Source: Neofusicoccum parvum
Lineage: Eukaryota; Ascomycota; Dothideomycetes; Botryosphaeriales; Botryosphaeriaceae
NCBI GenBank assembly: GCA_020912385.1
Contig: CP087213.1
Location: forward strand, 1,612,001 to 1,676,000
Length of the DNA stretch: 64,000 nt
Direction of reading: 5' to 3'
In this document: positions 20,036-31,763 of the stretch, one piece after another
Layout of the letters: each line of letters starts with the position of its first letter
How positions within the stretch are numbered: the stretch's first letter is position 1
The notes under the pieces: generated by a model
What the model was told of the DNA's origin: nothing
Seen by the model: the letters and a program-made list of their open reading frames with translations, nothing else
Database searches by the model: none
Made by a program: the position numbers and the translations under genes

Positions 20036-22619
20036 TTATGCGTATGCACGCTGTGCAATTGCCTGCGCCATAACCGCTGCAAACCGCCCGGCCATGTCCT
20101 GCGGGTCCTGCTTGGCCGTCTCGATGCCCGTCAGAATCTTCTTGATTCCGACCCCCACCTCGGCGCTGCCCGTCGAGGCCTGGATCTCGTCAATGGCACT
20201 CTTCACCTGGTTACTGTCCGAGAATGCACGCGACTCTTCCAGGATGAACCCGAGCTCGCGCTGGCTGTTGACGTTCGGTACCGCAATCTCGGCATCGAAG
20301 CGACTGAACAGGTCCAGCTGCTGCAGTACCGACCGCTCGGTCGTCGTGGCGAGAATGAGCAGCCGTCGGTCCTACAATCCTGCTGTCAGCAATTCGTTCA
20401 GCTTTAAAATCCCGCGTGCGTTACTCACCTTGGGTGGCTGCTTTCCGAGCAACACCTTCAGGGCCACGAGAACAGTGTTGCTGAAACGCGGCCCTATCGG
20501 CACCCAATCGACGAGCAGCTCGATGTTGTCGATGACCACCACGCTCATCGGACTCTTGTAAGCGTCTCGGAACGTCTTGTCCAGCAGCTGCACCTTCTGC
20601 ATCTCCCCGTATCCAACCATATCCTCGGGACTGATGAGTTTGATGAAAGGGAACTCGGACTTCATCGCTAATTCCGCCGCCAGTGCCGTCTTTCCGCTTC
20701 CGGGAGGGCCATGGAGCACGACAGACAGTAGCGGCGACCCGCCCTTCCGGACTTGATTAATATAGAGATTGCCCTCGTCCAAAATAGAGTTGATCGTCGT
20801 TGAGAAGTGGATGATGCCCCCCCGGATGCATTTTCCAAGTTCCTCTTCGGCGACACCGAAGAGAGGCTGTACCTCGTCAAGCGCGTGCAGGAAATCCTCG
20901 CGCTTAACCTTCATGTTGACAACATCATCCGAAATGGACGCCATCGTTCCAACCTTAATGTGCCTGCTGAAGGCAAAAGACGATGCTGCCTTCACCAGAC
21001 CAGTGATCTCAGCACCGGAGAAGTTCTTCGTCATCTTGGCAAGTTCAGCGACATCGACATCGTCTGCCAACACACCGTTGTTGCGCATCTTAGAGGTGTG
21101 GATGTTGAGAATCTGCTGACGACCGTGCTCGTCAGGCAGAGAAATCTCCATATGTAACTCGAGACGGCCAGGACGCAGAAGGGCCTCATCGATCATATCC
21201 ATGCGGTTGGTCATACCAATGAGGAGGATGTTGTTCAGCTGTTCGACACCGTCGAGCTTCGACAGCAGCTGGTTGACAACGCTGTCGCCAACACCAGTGC
21301 CGCCACCAGCACCGCTGCCTCTCTGCTTGCACACAGCGTCCAACTCGTCGAAAATAATGATGTGAAGATCACTCTCGTCGCCCTTTTCCTTCTGTTCCTT
21401 CTCTGCGTCGGCGAAGAGCTTACGGATGTTCTCTTCTGACTGGCCGACGAACTTGTTCAATACTTCAGGACCGTTGATGATCTTGGGTTCCTTAGCATTG
21501 AGCATCTTGCCGATTTGGCGAGCAATCAACGTTTTGCCGGTACCTGGAGGACCATGCAAGAGAATACCACGAATGTGCTGAATACCGAGCTTATCCACAA
21601 GCCCGGGGGGGAAGATGCGAGAAGCGAAAGCTCTCCGAAAGATAGCGCTGAACTCCTCGTCCAAGCCACCAATACCCATGTCCTCAAACTTGAAGCCGGG
21701 CTGCACGATAGAGTTGGCAGCCGGTCTCCGAGAGGAACCCTTCAACTTGAGCTCAGACTGGGCACTCTTGAAGAAATCAACTTGGGTCTGGCGGGTCAGA
21801 ATGCCGCGGGCACGAGGGTCCGCCACAGGCGGAGTGTCGGTGTTGGCCTTCTCCATGGATAGATCCGCGAGGCGAACAGCGCGAATAATGAGAGTTAGGG
21901 GAATATTCTTGTGGTCCATGAGCAGCTGCTGACCAGGTGCGAGAATCTGATTCTCAAAATTCCTCGTGAAAAATTGTCCGAGCTCGTCTTGGTCATATGG
22001 TACCTCCGTAGTCTTTTTGGCCGCGAATCCGACCTCGATGTCCACGGACGCCAAGTAGGCACCACCACCTTCGCCGAAGTGGTCGTAGTTTTGCACCATG
22101 ACAATATCGTGGGGACCAAGACTGACGCCTGCCCATGTACGCTGTCTATCCGTAAGACCGATCTCACCCGGTCTGCAGGTTTCGGTCGGCCTTGCGGAGA
22201 GAACGTAGCTTCCGTTGACCAAAATGTAGATATCGTTCCCGTCGCGGGAGGGCGGGAAGTCGGCGGGAGACACAGCAACGCTATTTCCATGTCAGAATAG
22301 AGCTGTAGAACAGAGCGGCGAAACATTGAACTCACACGTTTCCAAATGCATAGGCGTTGCCACCAGGGCTCTTGACAGGCCTCAGTTGCACCTGGCGGCC
22401 GCCTCCACCGCCTGGAGCGGCTCCCGGAGGCGGCCGTCTCGCGGGCACCTGCTGGGTGGGAGGATAGGCAGGCGAACGCTGCTGCCCCCCAGGACCTCCC
22501 ATGCGCGGGTCGTGGCCCGGCTGCGGAGGCTGCTGACCGGGAGGTCCGTATCCATCTCTCCGCGGGGGCGCTCCAGCATCAGGTCTGCTCCCAAATGGGA
22601 GGTTGTTGCGGTTGAACAT
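20036..22619 (-). CDS. sec18: Vesicular-fusion ATPase Sec18/NSF
   Basis: Exons 22619-22336, 22280-20429 and 20371-20036 give 823 residues. After a Pro/Gly-rich N-terminal tail (residues 1-80) comes the NSF N-domain. The first AAA+ module has Walker A GPPGTGKT (338-345) and Walker B IIIFDELDA. The second has GPPGSGKT at about 616 and a degenerate Walker B (VVVIDNIELL), the usual NSF asymmetry in which D1 hydrolyses ATP and D2 holds the hexamer. Sec18 separates used SNARE bundles together with alpha-SNAP/Sec17 in all secretory and endocytic fusion steps. The junction GNVVAVSPADF across the first intron, and PK-DRRLLILATT across the second, confirm the splice sites. The Gly/Pro-rich tail is longer than in yeast. 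Confidence 0.96.
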
Positions 22620-24014
22620 GGTGGAAGCGAGCTCTACAGGCGCGGTCTCTGAAGCAGCACGTGGTGTTTGTATAGGTAGGCGATATGTTGACACGTTTTC
22701 GGATTGTCGAGGCAGCAGTTCGCGGAGTCAGCTAGCTTTATCCGATTCCGCGGCGGCCGGCGCGAGATGACTGCGCAGTGATACGATGTGGTAGACCGCA
22801 GGGTAGGCCAGAGAAGGTGCGGCGGTTCTGCAGGAAGGAATGGGCGAGGAGAGAGGCTGTTGTCGGGTTGTGAAGTCCAACACGAAAGGGGATCTGCCAC
22901 TTCGAACGTCACAGCCCACCTGGGAGCTCGGGCCACTTGGGCTGCTAGCTGTGATTCGCGCTCGCCCCCACCAGCGTCTGCTGAAGACCCCGACACCATG
23001 CTTCTCCATGTTCCGCCCGCTCCACCACCGACGCGAGCGCTGGCGTTCCTCGTCGAGCAACAACTTCGCGCGAAATTAGAACCGCCAGAAGATGTGATCT
23101 GTCGCAGCTTCGTCACAAAGTAATACTTGCAATCCGAACACCTGCGACATATCCTCAACCACCAGCAACGCAAGACAAATGATGTCAAATGCCTGTTCAA
23201 TGATGCTGGTCCCCGGAAGCAGTGTATTATGGCTGTCATCCTTTCGGGGGCATCGAGAAAGCCAACGCAATGCTGGTCTGTGAACTTTTGTGCCATCTCG
23301 GGTGGGCACTCACATCACATCTTGAAGAGTTTACTGACTGTCGAAGCTTGCAAAGTGGAGTGGAATTTGATGTCTTAGAGAAGAAGCGTTGGCTCTCTGC
23401 TCTCGATTCCGAAGAAGTCCCACGAACACGATCGAGAGTCCAGTCGAATCCTTAAAATGGCATAATGGGGCTAGAGCCGGACGATAGAGATGATTCTGCA
23501 TGGTTCAGAAGCGTGAGGCTGCGCCGATCCCCGTCGCCATCTCTTAGAGGCCAGAATCCCACTCAGTGTCGACCGGCAGTCGAGGCAAACGCACATTGAT
23601 AAGCTGAGAGCATGGTCCCGGCGATTCTCAGGCCAACGATCTCATTCCTCAGGTCATCATGCCACATTGGCGACCCCTGTAACAACCTTGACAGAAACAA
23701 AGCCCGGCCAGGCCATCGATATGGATTGTGATTATTCTCTGGTCGGGTTCCCAGGTCCCATGGCGTGTTAATCGTGCCGCGTGTGGCAAGGGCACCAGGC
23801 GGAAATTCCGTTGTTGTGGGATCGGGCGGCCACGACTATTGCGCGTTAAAAAGGCGGCTGGCGGATGATCGACGTGCCAAGAAAGACTAGCGCCCACTTC
23901 TCGACGCCGACGCCAATTCTTTCCACCCGCCCTCCACGCACGTCCTACCTGGCGACAACCACGTCCCCCATCTCACCGCACGCGAAGTTGCAAGCTTCGC
24001 CATCCAGCGCAACC
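22620..24014. other. Divergent interval between sec18 and the Reb1-like gene
   Basis: This contains the 5' flanks of both genes. No additional ORF has a convincing start or domain, and no repeat is apparent. Confidence 0.45.
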
Positions 24015-26852
24015 ATGGGAAATACCTCTTCTCAGGTCCAGGACGAGTCCGTGGATGGCTCGCAGCCTGCGAGGCCGCCGACCCCCGCCAAGGGCAATAG
24101 CGGTATGATCAAGCCCACCTCACGCGCACTTTTCGCGACGCGTCGCAAGCGCCACCGACGATTTTGATGCACCTGGTGCTAACGGCAGCCTGCAGAAGAC
24201 GACACCGCTGCTTCCTCCCAACTGAACGCCGAGGCTCAGACCGCCGTCGCCCCCAGTCCCGATAAGGTCGCAAAGGCAAAGAAGAGCAAGAAGGGCAAGA
24301 AGGAGAAACGAAAGAGTCGAGAAACCGGCGGCCCAGATGCCCACACCGACGAAACCGAGCTTTCAGCCCCACAGGCCAGCGAAGGCGCCTCCAAAGAAGA
24401 TGATTCAGGCGCTCTGACGCATGCCGAGAATGCTGAAGCCAATGTTGCGTCGACGCAAGCAGAAGAGCCACAGATCAAGGATTCTAGGAAGAAGAGGAAG
24501 AAGGATAAGAAAGCCGAGGAGGACGTCGCGGCCATCGATGCCCCGGCAGCCATCGATGGCGCTGTTGAAGCCGGTGCAGAGGGCGATGCAGGAGGAGAGA
24601 GCACCTCCAAGGATGCTATCAAGAAGCGCAAGAGAAAGTCTGAAGATGCTACACCTGCTCACACGAAGGAAACGGTTCAACCTGCTGCTGCAGTTGAGGC
24701 CCGACCCACACTTGTTAAAGAAGATAAAGCCACTGAGGAGCAATCTCGCAAGAAACAGAAGAAGTCCACGCGGTCTACCACTGGCACTGCTCCGGGACAG
24801 GCCAAGAACACGCCTATCCCTCTACCAACTTTCAACCCCCCAACGGTGATAGAGCCCGAAGTTCTACCCATCAGGAAGAGCAAAAGAAAGGCCGATGCGG
24901 CAGAGGCAGCTAAGAAAAACCAAGTGGAGAAGGGCTCTGCCCAACTTACGTCGACCGTCTCCGTGAAGGAGAAGCGCACAAGCTCAGCTGATGCTCAGGC
25001 GGCAAAGGACTCTACAAAGAAACAGAAGAAGTCGAAGAAGTCTCGTCAGAGCGATGGCGATGGTCCCAGCGCTCACGAGGAAACTCCATCTCAGCACAAC
25101 GCGAGCGGGGTTGAGCTTTCCGTCATCGATCCAGCCTTGCTGCCCCCGACACAACAACAAGTCCTAGCCGAAGGCCGAACCACAGAAGATGCCTCAGGCC
25201 GGAAGAAGTCGAAGAAGCCTAAGAAGTCCCAAAGCAGCAATGCCACTCCTGCGGATCAAGGTGTCGCCGCGGTGGAAGCGCTTCTTGAACAGCAGGCTGT
25301 TCCAACTGCAAACGGCATCAACGGAAATGCAAACGGCACCGAGATTACGGGAGAGATGGCTTACATCGAACATCAGAAAAAGAAGCAGAAGCGTAAGCGT
25401 CAGACCGAGCGGGATTCATCCGCACAACCGCAACCGCAACCGCAACCGCAACCGGACGCTGCCGAGCCCAAGTCGAAGAAGCGCAAGAAGGCCGCCGAGG
25501 GAACTGCTGGCGCCAAGGGTGATGCTGCTGCTTCTGGCTCGAAAGGCAAGCCTCAGGGAACAGAAGACTTCCCATCTTCTGGGCCGTACACCAAGAAGGA
25601 GGTCGAAACCTTGACTCGCGCTATTGAAAACTACCGCGAGTACAATGACCTGAGCCAGGTCCAGGTCAACGACATTGTCCAAGCTGGCGTCTTCAATGAG
25701 GTGCACGGCAAGTCTTGCAAGGAGTTCTGGGATGAGGTTTGCCCATGTCTCCCGAACCGGTGGTCACGCGAGACTATCATCAAGTTCGTCCGACGCAAGT
25801 GGCACAACTTCGACAAACGCGGCAAGTGGGATCCGGAGGAGGATCAGATGCTGAAGGATGCCTATGCGAGAACGCCAGGCCAATGGACGAAGATCGGCGA
25901 GGCGGTGGGTCGTTTCGCTGATGACTGCAGAGATAGGTGGCGGAACTACCTCTCGTGTAGCGACACCATGGCAAGTAAGAGGTGGCACGACAGCGAGGTC
26001 AATGAACTCCTGAATGTTGTGCAGGACTGTCTCAACTCTCTGCTCGAGAGACTGCCGGAAGACAAGAAGACGTACTGGCGAGAGGAGCTGCAGTCAACCG
26101 AGAGCAGGAACATCTGGAAGCCTGATGAGATCCGCAATCTCGTCCGCAAGATGCCCGACTGCATGGAAGCGCTGCGCGCTGCATTCGACGAGAAACACCC
26201 ACGCGAGAGCAAGCAGAAGCGCGCTACGGAGAAACGTCGAGGCTCTAGCGCTACAGACGGATCTGTGGTCATCAACTGGGATCTGGTCAGTGAGAAGATG
26301 GGCAAGAAGCGGAGCCGCCTGCAAATTATGTCGAAGTGGAAAGCGTTGGAGCACACGTACAGCCAGGATCCGAAGGAGACGTTCTTCACCGAAGCGAACC
26401 ACTGGCGCGTTGAGAACGGCCAGAAGTGGGCACAGCAGATGCTGCCTGGCGATAAGTACAACATCGTGCGTGCTATGATGGACCTTGGTCTCACGAATGA
26501 GGAGCGAATCATCTGGAACAGCGTGGCGCACCACGAGCTCGTCAAGCTCAAGTGGGCGCACCAGGCCAAGATGACTTTCATCAACATGAAGGACCTCGTC
26601 CCGCCTCAGGAGAGCCTGCCCCTACTACTGCAGTCCCTGAAGGAACACTTCGAGGCGAACCACCGGAGCGAACTGGACAATCACTGGCGCTACGAGGGCA
26701 AGCCCGGTAGAGGCTCGCTCAACTCGGGAACGAGCCCTGGACCACTCGACTGGCGCGGCCACATGCGTGGAGAGTCGTCATACAAGTCAAATGCAAGGGT
26801 CACCGACGACGACACCGAAGATGGCGATGACGACATGAAGATGGAGCAGTAG
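24015..26852 (+). CDS. Reb1-like Myb DNA-binding protein (RNA polymerase I termination/replication-fork barrier type)
   Basis: Exon 1 is 24015-24102 and exon 2 is 24196-26852, with an intron 24103-24195 (GTATGA..CAG). The product is 914 residues. The N-terminal ~490 residues are low-complexity with many Lys-rich clusters (KKKQKRKRQ, KKSKKGKKEKRKS) typical of nucleolar proteins. From residue ~493 comes a Myb/SANT array: a degenerate repeat, then GKWDPEEDQMLKDAYARTPG with DRWRNYL, and a third after SKRW. This arrangement matches Reb1/Nsi1/TTF-I, which bind rDNA terminators and block replication forks. The extreme N-terminus, MGNTSSQ, is a textbook N-myristoylation sequence and unexpected for a nuclear protein. 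A CAACCG hexamer repeat encodes a Pro-Gln run. Confidence 0.85.
25425..25454 (+). repeat. Hexanucleotide repeat (CAACCG)5 in the Reb1-like gene
   Basis: Five perfect units encode Gln-Pro repeats in the disordered N-terminal part. Length change by whole units keeps the frame. Confidence 0.9.
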
Positions 26853-28368
26853 GCTACGACGTGACGCCACTACTATTAGCAAGGCTGTAGTAGTCATCTT
26901 CAATAAGGATGGAAGGAGTTCGGTGGTGCAGGGTTTCCTGGATTCAGGATCGACTCTCGCTTGGAATATTGCTGGCGGCTGGTGGCTGAAAAGGGAAAAA
27001 AAAGTGCAAGGCTCTGCTCAATTACAGATGGAGAAGAGGACATTTGGTGACTTGCTCTGTCACGGACCAGCACAAGTGGAGCGTATTGTTAGCTTGTCAA
27101 TGGACCGTCGTTCCGTGGATCCGGTTTCTGGCTCTCCTGAACTGTGCATGAAGTTGCTTCAAGGGAATGCTGACTGTGCAATGTAGCATAGCTCAGGCAG
27201 TGGTGCAGCTTGCGGGAATAGCGGCCAGCATGTAGCCTGGCGCGACCTTGCTCTTAATCCCATCGGAGCTGGGCCCTCTTTTGCGGCAAGCTGGGGAATA
27301 TTCCGGCTCGGAGAAATATTTGGAGCGTGCATAACATACCATCCGCCAGCAGACGCAGTCAATCACAAGGCACGACACAGTAGCACGTGGGATGAAGGAG
27401 GGGATGTTTGGAGAGATTGTAATAGGCGGCGCTTACGACGACGCAGGTGAACCCCGCAGTAGCCGGCATTTAGCCGCAAGGGGAAGGTCAAGGCCCAGGG
27501 GGCGGGAGCGGTTGCTTCTTCCTCGCTTCGGCGCCGCCGCACAACCCTTTCCTCTTCGCCGACGGCACTCCGAGATTTCCGGCCACCATTCTTGTTCCAG
27601 GCACACGAGTGCGCAGGGGCCACAGGAGCTGGCTGTCGTTGCACGGCCAAGCTTCGCGCTCACCACGTGGAAAGCGTCTGCTCCGAGGAGCGCCTGAAGA
27701 AGCACGCTCCAAAGGCTAAATGCTCTCCACTCCACGTCGCCCGCAATTTCAATGCGGCAAGCGGGAGGCTCGACGATTCCGGCCGGCGGCACAGCCCGCA
27801 TCTGCCGAACGACGGAGAGACATGCGAGCACACCGCCGGCCGCCACCGCCGGCAAGGCAAGCCTCGTACGGCGCTTCTCACACGTCGCTAACGAATGGGT
27901 CGGTGACGCTTCGTCCCGCGATTTGGGCCTTTTCGAACAGCTCGGAGATCGACGATGCTGCAGCGGAGCGGACTTGTTTCAATGCAGCAACGGGCTTCTG
28001 GCGCCGAGACATCGCTGCGGACAGAGCCAATTGCGATCGCCGCGTCCACCACGTCGACGCCGAACCTCCTATACCGCAATAGAAGCCCTCGCTTACAGGC
28101 AAGCCACAGCCCGCGCCCATGAATAGCGCAGCGGCCGGAGAACGCGCTTGTAGGGGAATGATGGTGGTGTGCAGGCGGGAGGATTAGGAGGAGAGGGGTA
28201 AAAGATTGACAGGGACTATGCACGCCATCCCGGTTCGCTGGGCGTGTGGGCGTGTGCGATGCATGCATGCAGCTTGAGGGCGGGTTGGACGGGTCATGGG
28301 TTCGCGTGTTCTGTCTCGCCTTCTCTCGACAGCATAGCTTCCTGAGCGTCGAGTCGGGGCTGGCGGGC
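26853..28368. other. Intergenic interval upstream of NPP1-type gene
   Basis: No gene seen. The 27.4-28.1 kb part is open in several frames with Arg/Ser/Pro-rich translations and no domain. The last kilobase is the likely promoter of the necrosis-inducing gene. Confidence 0.45.
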
Positions 28369-28375
28369 TATAAAA
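28369..28375 (+). promoter_or_regulatory. TATA box of the NPP1-type gene
   Basis: TATAAAA lies 123 bases upstream of the ATG at 28492, a normal fungal distance, and is followed by a pyrimidine-rich leader (28430-28480). Confidence 0.6.
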
Positions 28376-28491
28376 AGCTTGGGTGCCGCCTTATCGTGAC
28401 TTGGTGGTTTGCTCTCACCTCAGGCCCGCTCGCTCTGCCCCCTCCTCACCGTTCCGCCAGACTGTCGTTCGCGCTCGACCGCCGATCAATC

Positions 28492-29250
28492 ATGCTGTCT
28501 TCCCTCTTCTGGCTTGCGCTCTCCGCTGCGAGCATTGTTTCAGGCGCCCCGGTCGAGAAGCGCGCCGTCATTGATCATGATGCCGTTGTGGGCTTTGCCG
28601 AGACGGTCCCCAGCGGCACGGCCGGCGAGCTGTACCTGAAGTACAAGCCGCACTTGTATGTCGTGAACGGCTGCGTGCCGTTCCCAGCAGTGGATGCCGA
28701 GGGCAACACGAGGTTAGTCTTCCCTCTTATTTCTGCCGACGACCATCTCGCTCACTCCCTTCCCAGCGGCGGCCTCGACACCACCGGAGCCTCCAACGGC
28801 GACTGCGCCAGCAGCACCGGCCAGGTCTACGCGCGCGCCACCACCTACAACGGCAACTACGCCATCATGTACGCGTGGTACATGCCCAAGGACTCGCCGT
28901 CGGACGGGCTGGGCCACCGCCACGACTGGGAGGGCATCGTCGTCTGGCTGTCGGGCGCCTCCACCTCCGCCACCCTGCTCGGCGTCGCCGCCTCCGCCCA
29001 TGGCGACTTCGAAACCACCACCAGCCCCAACCTTAGCGGCACCAGCCCTCTCATCCGCTACTACAGCGTCTGGCCCGTCAACCACCAGCTCGGCTTCACC
29101 AGCACGGTCGGCGGCACGCAGCCGCTCATTGCGTACGAGAGCTTGACGGATGCGGCGAGGACGGCGTTGGAGACTACGGATTTCGGCAGCGCGAATGTGC
29201 CGTTCAAGGATGCGAACTTCCAAAACAACCTAGCGTTAGCGGCGTTGTAG
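28492..29250 (+). CDS. Secreted NPP1-type necrosis- and ethylene-inducing-like protein (NLP)
   Basis: Exons 28492-28712 and 28767-29250 give 234 residues. The N-terminal ~18 residues are a signal peptide, and an EKR dibasic site follows a few residues later. Two cysteines flank the first third (NGC and GDC), the type 1 pattern. The family heptapeptide GHRHDWE is intact at residues 123-129; it holds the metal-binding residues. The C-terminus carries the DFGSANVPF block. Type 1 NLPs act outside the fungal cell on plant plasma-membrane glycolipids, and some family members are non-toxic. Nothing here shows which applies. The 54-nt intron is a multiple of three and has no stop, so unspliced RNA would stay in frame. 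A broken relative lies at 7647-7870. Confidence 0.93.
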   Translation: MLSSLFWLALSAASIVSGAPVEKRAVIDHDAVVGFAETVPSGTAGELYLKYKPHLYVVNGCVPFPAVDAEGNTRLVFPLISADDHLAHSLPSGGLDTTGASNGDCASSTGQVYARATTYNGNYAIMYAWYMPKDSPSDGLGHRHDWEGIVVWLSGASTSATLLGVAASAHGDFETTTSPNLSGTSPLIRYYSVWPVNHQLGFTSTVGGTQPLIAYESLTDAARTALETTDFGSANVPFKDANFQNNLALAAL

Positions 29251-30669
29251 GTGATGAGGAAGAAAAGGAAATGGATGAAGCTTGGAAGGTTAGGGTATCT
29301 ACACGTTAGTTTATGAGCAAATAACCTTGCCGGCCTCTTGAATTATCCTATTGGTGATGTTCCCGGCGGAGGAGGTAATTACGGACCAGTAGTCGAATAA
29401 CAGCCAGTTAAAATTCTTCGGGGCCCACATGTATCCAGTACTGGACCTTGGGCCAAACTCGTCACTTGGGAACTGTGGAACGACCGTTGAGCTTCAACCA
29501 AGGGCTAATGACGACACGCACATTGCTCGCAGGTATACCCAGAAGATGCTCAACCTCTCCAGCCACGCGACAAAAGCATATCCCGGAAGAACACCCCAGT
29601 AGCAGCGATACGGCCCACGATGGGTCAACGAGATTTGCCAGCCAGAACTTGCAGGGCGACTGAGAAGATGTGCCCACGAACGACGCAGAGGACACCCCAT
29701 CGAATAGCCAGATCGGTGAGTCAAGCCGGGCTTGCCGCTGTTCCTCGGCCAAGCAGGAAGCAACGGGAGGAGAAGCCATGCATCAAGATGGAACAGGAAG
29801 AGAAGACACGCATCAAGAAGGAGAGGAACAAGAAGCTGCGCATCAAGAAGGGGAGGGGAGAAGAATCATGCGACAAGGACATCAGATGCAAGAAGTCGCA
29901 AGAAGCAGCGGAGATGCCAGTGGGTCATGCGGGCCTTGCTAAATATCTCGAGGGCGGCCTCCATATTAGCCAAGTAGCATTTCACGGGGCTTGGGACGGG
30001 CCATTGCCGGACATAGTGGCCGGCCATGTGAATCCTGGATTTGATCTGGCGGTGCCGTGTCGGAACCCAAGTGATGTTCTGTGCCGGATAGGAGAGTGAT
30101 ACAGAAAGATCACAGGGCCCTCAAGGCGAGCGAAGAACTTCACAGGGGCGATCTCAAAGTACCTGGACCAGTCGCAGATCAGGGCGAAGCTAAGAGCCAA
30201 GCCAGGGCTCATCGGCTGCAGAGCCGAGCCAGGATCCGCCAGCAGAGACGATGCCAGAGGATGGCGGGCTGCGCGCCGGGGAATTGGATGATGCAGACAG
30301 CGGGGCGGCGGGTGGCGGCTGACAAAGCGGCGCTGGGGCAGCCGGCGTGCGCGTGTGCCTCGGCAACGGACCGGCGTGCGAGGGTGGGGTTGGTGCGGGT
30401 GGAGATGGCAGACGCATGGTGTTGAAGAGGGCAGACGGCGGCGCACGCGGCCGAGGATGACCCCTGCGCGCGCCGCCCCACCTTCGATCTGGGCTTAGAA
30501 ACGAGCGGGCCACAGGGCTGCGGGCGCATGCCTTTGCATCATCCGCGCGTGAAGTATATCTATCCACTGCATCCCGACGCCCGCCGTGCCCGATGCGCCT
30601 GCAGAAGACCTACGCCCCGGTGCCCTTCTCCGAAGAAAAGAGGAGCTCTCTGGCCCAGATCCCGCAGCG
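29251..30669. other. Intergenic interval with a 30-bp minisatellite
   Basis: Apart from the tandem repeat listed separately, I see no gene. All three forward frames are open across 29.7-29.95 kb, but none shows a recognisable protein. The last 200 bases are the leader of the oxidoreductase gene. Confidence 0.4.
29781..29900 (+). repeat. Imperfect 30-bp tandem repeat, about four units
   Basis: Units begin at 29781, 29811, 29841 and 29871. The first three open with catcaagatgg or catcaagaagg and are A/G-rich; the fourth is diverged. The unit is a multiple of three and lacks stops in any forward frame, which explains the three overlapping ORFs. Confidence 0.7.
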
Positions 30670-31763
30670 ATGCCGGAAACTATGCGAGCAATTGGTGCGC
30701 CGCCACCGCGCCTCCCAGCCCTCACCCGCGCCCTCCCACCCAGCGCCGCTAACCCGCCCATCCCGCAGACATCAAGAACGGCACCGGCCCGCCCGACGCC
30801 CTCTTCGTCAACCATGACGCCCCGAAGCCCGCCCCGAAAGCTACAGAAGCGCTCGTCCGTGTCAAGGCCTTCGGCCTAAACCGCATGGACCTGCTGCAGC
30901 GCGAGGGCATGTACCCCGTGCCGCCCCAGGCCCCGAAGACTCTGGGCGTCGAGTTCAGCGGCATAATCGAGGACTTCGGCAGCAGCGACCACGAGAAGGG
31001 CTTCAAGAAGGGCGACGCCGTCTTCGGTCTTGCTTACGGTGGCGCTTACGCCGAGTACATCGCCGTGTCGACCCACATGCTCGTCCACAAGCCCGACGAG
31101 CTATCGTGGGAGGAATGCGCCGGCATCCCCGAGACGTGGATCACCGCGCTGCAGGCCATGTACTTGGTGGGCGAGTTCAAGCCCGGCAAAAGCATTCTGT
31201 GGCACGCCGGCGCCAGCAGCGTCAGCATCGCCGGAATCCAGCTGGCCATCGCTGACAGCGCCTCCGCCGTCTACGCTACCACCCGCCAGGACGAGAAGTG
31301 CGACTTCGTGGTCAAGGAGCTCGGCGCCACCAAGGCCTTCAACACCACCAAGGGAAACTGGAGCGAGGAGCTGCTCAAGGCGACCGACGGCAAGGGCGTC
31401 GACATCATCATCGACTTTATAGGCGCCGACTACTTCCAGGGTAACCTGGACGCCGCAGCCCGCGATGGCCACATCGTCAATCTCGGTTTCATGGGTGGCG
31501 TGAAGCTTGATGGCAAGGGCGCCGACCTCGGAGCTTTCGTCCGCAAGCGCCTCCGCTTCGAGGGCAGCAGCCTGCGCAGCCGAGATGAGGACTACCAGGG
31601 GCGTCTCCGCGACCAGCTCGTCGAACATGCCCTGCCCAAGTTCCGCGATCGCTCCTTCAAGATCTTTGTCGAGAAGGTCTTCCCCTTCGAGCAGATCATC
31701 GACGCGCACAAGTTGATGGAGTCCAATAAGACGAAGGGCAAGATCATCTGCACGATTTCATGA
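30670..31763 (+). CDS. Zinc-independent MDR oxidoreductase, quinone oxidoreductase/TP53I3-like
   Basis: Exons 30670-30694 and 30769-31763 (intron 74 nt) give 339 residues. The start is fixed by MPETMRAI joining IKNGTGPPDAL, the usual opening of this family. Further markers are VKAFGLNRMDLLQREG, LGVEFSGIIEDFG, the cofactor-binding GASSVSIAGIQLA segment (residues ~165-180) and KGKIICTI at the end. Members reduce quinones or other activated carbonyls with NADPH and lack the catalytic zinc of alcohol dehydrogenases. The best match by eye is to the PIG3/TP53I3 branch, usually cytosolic. The substrate is not deducible. The first coding exon is only 25 nt. Confidence 0.9.

Noticed and set aside
28020..28080. 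Possible tRNA or other small RNA in spacers
   Set aside because: I looked for a B-box (GGTTCGANTCC) and cloverleaf pairing across the spacers; near matches (for example around 5059 and 60240) lack the other half.
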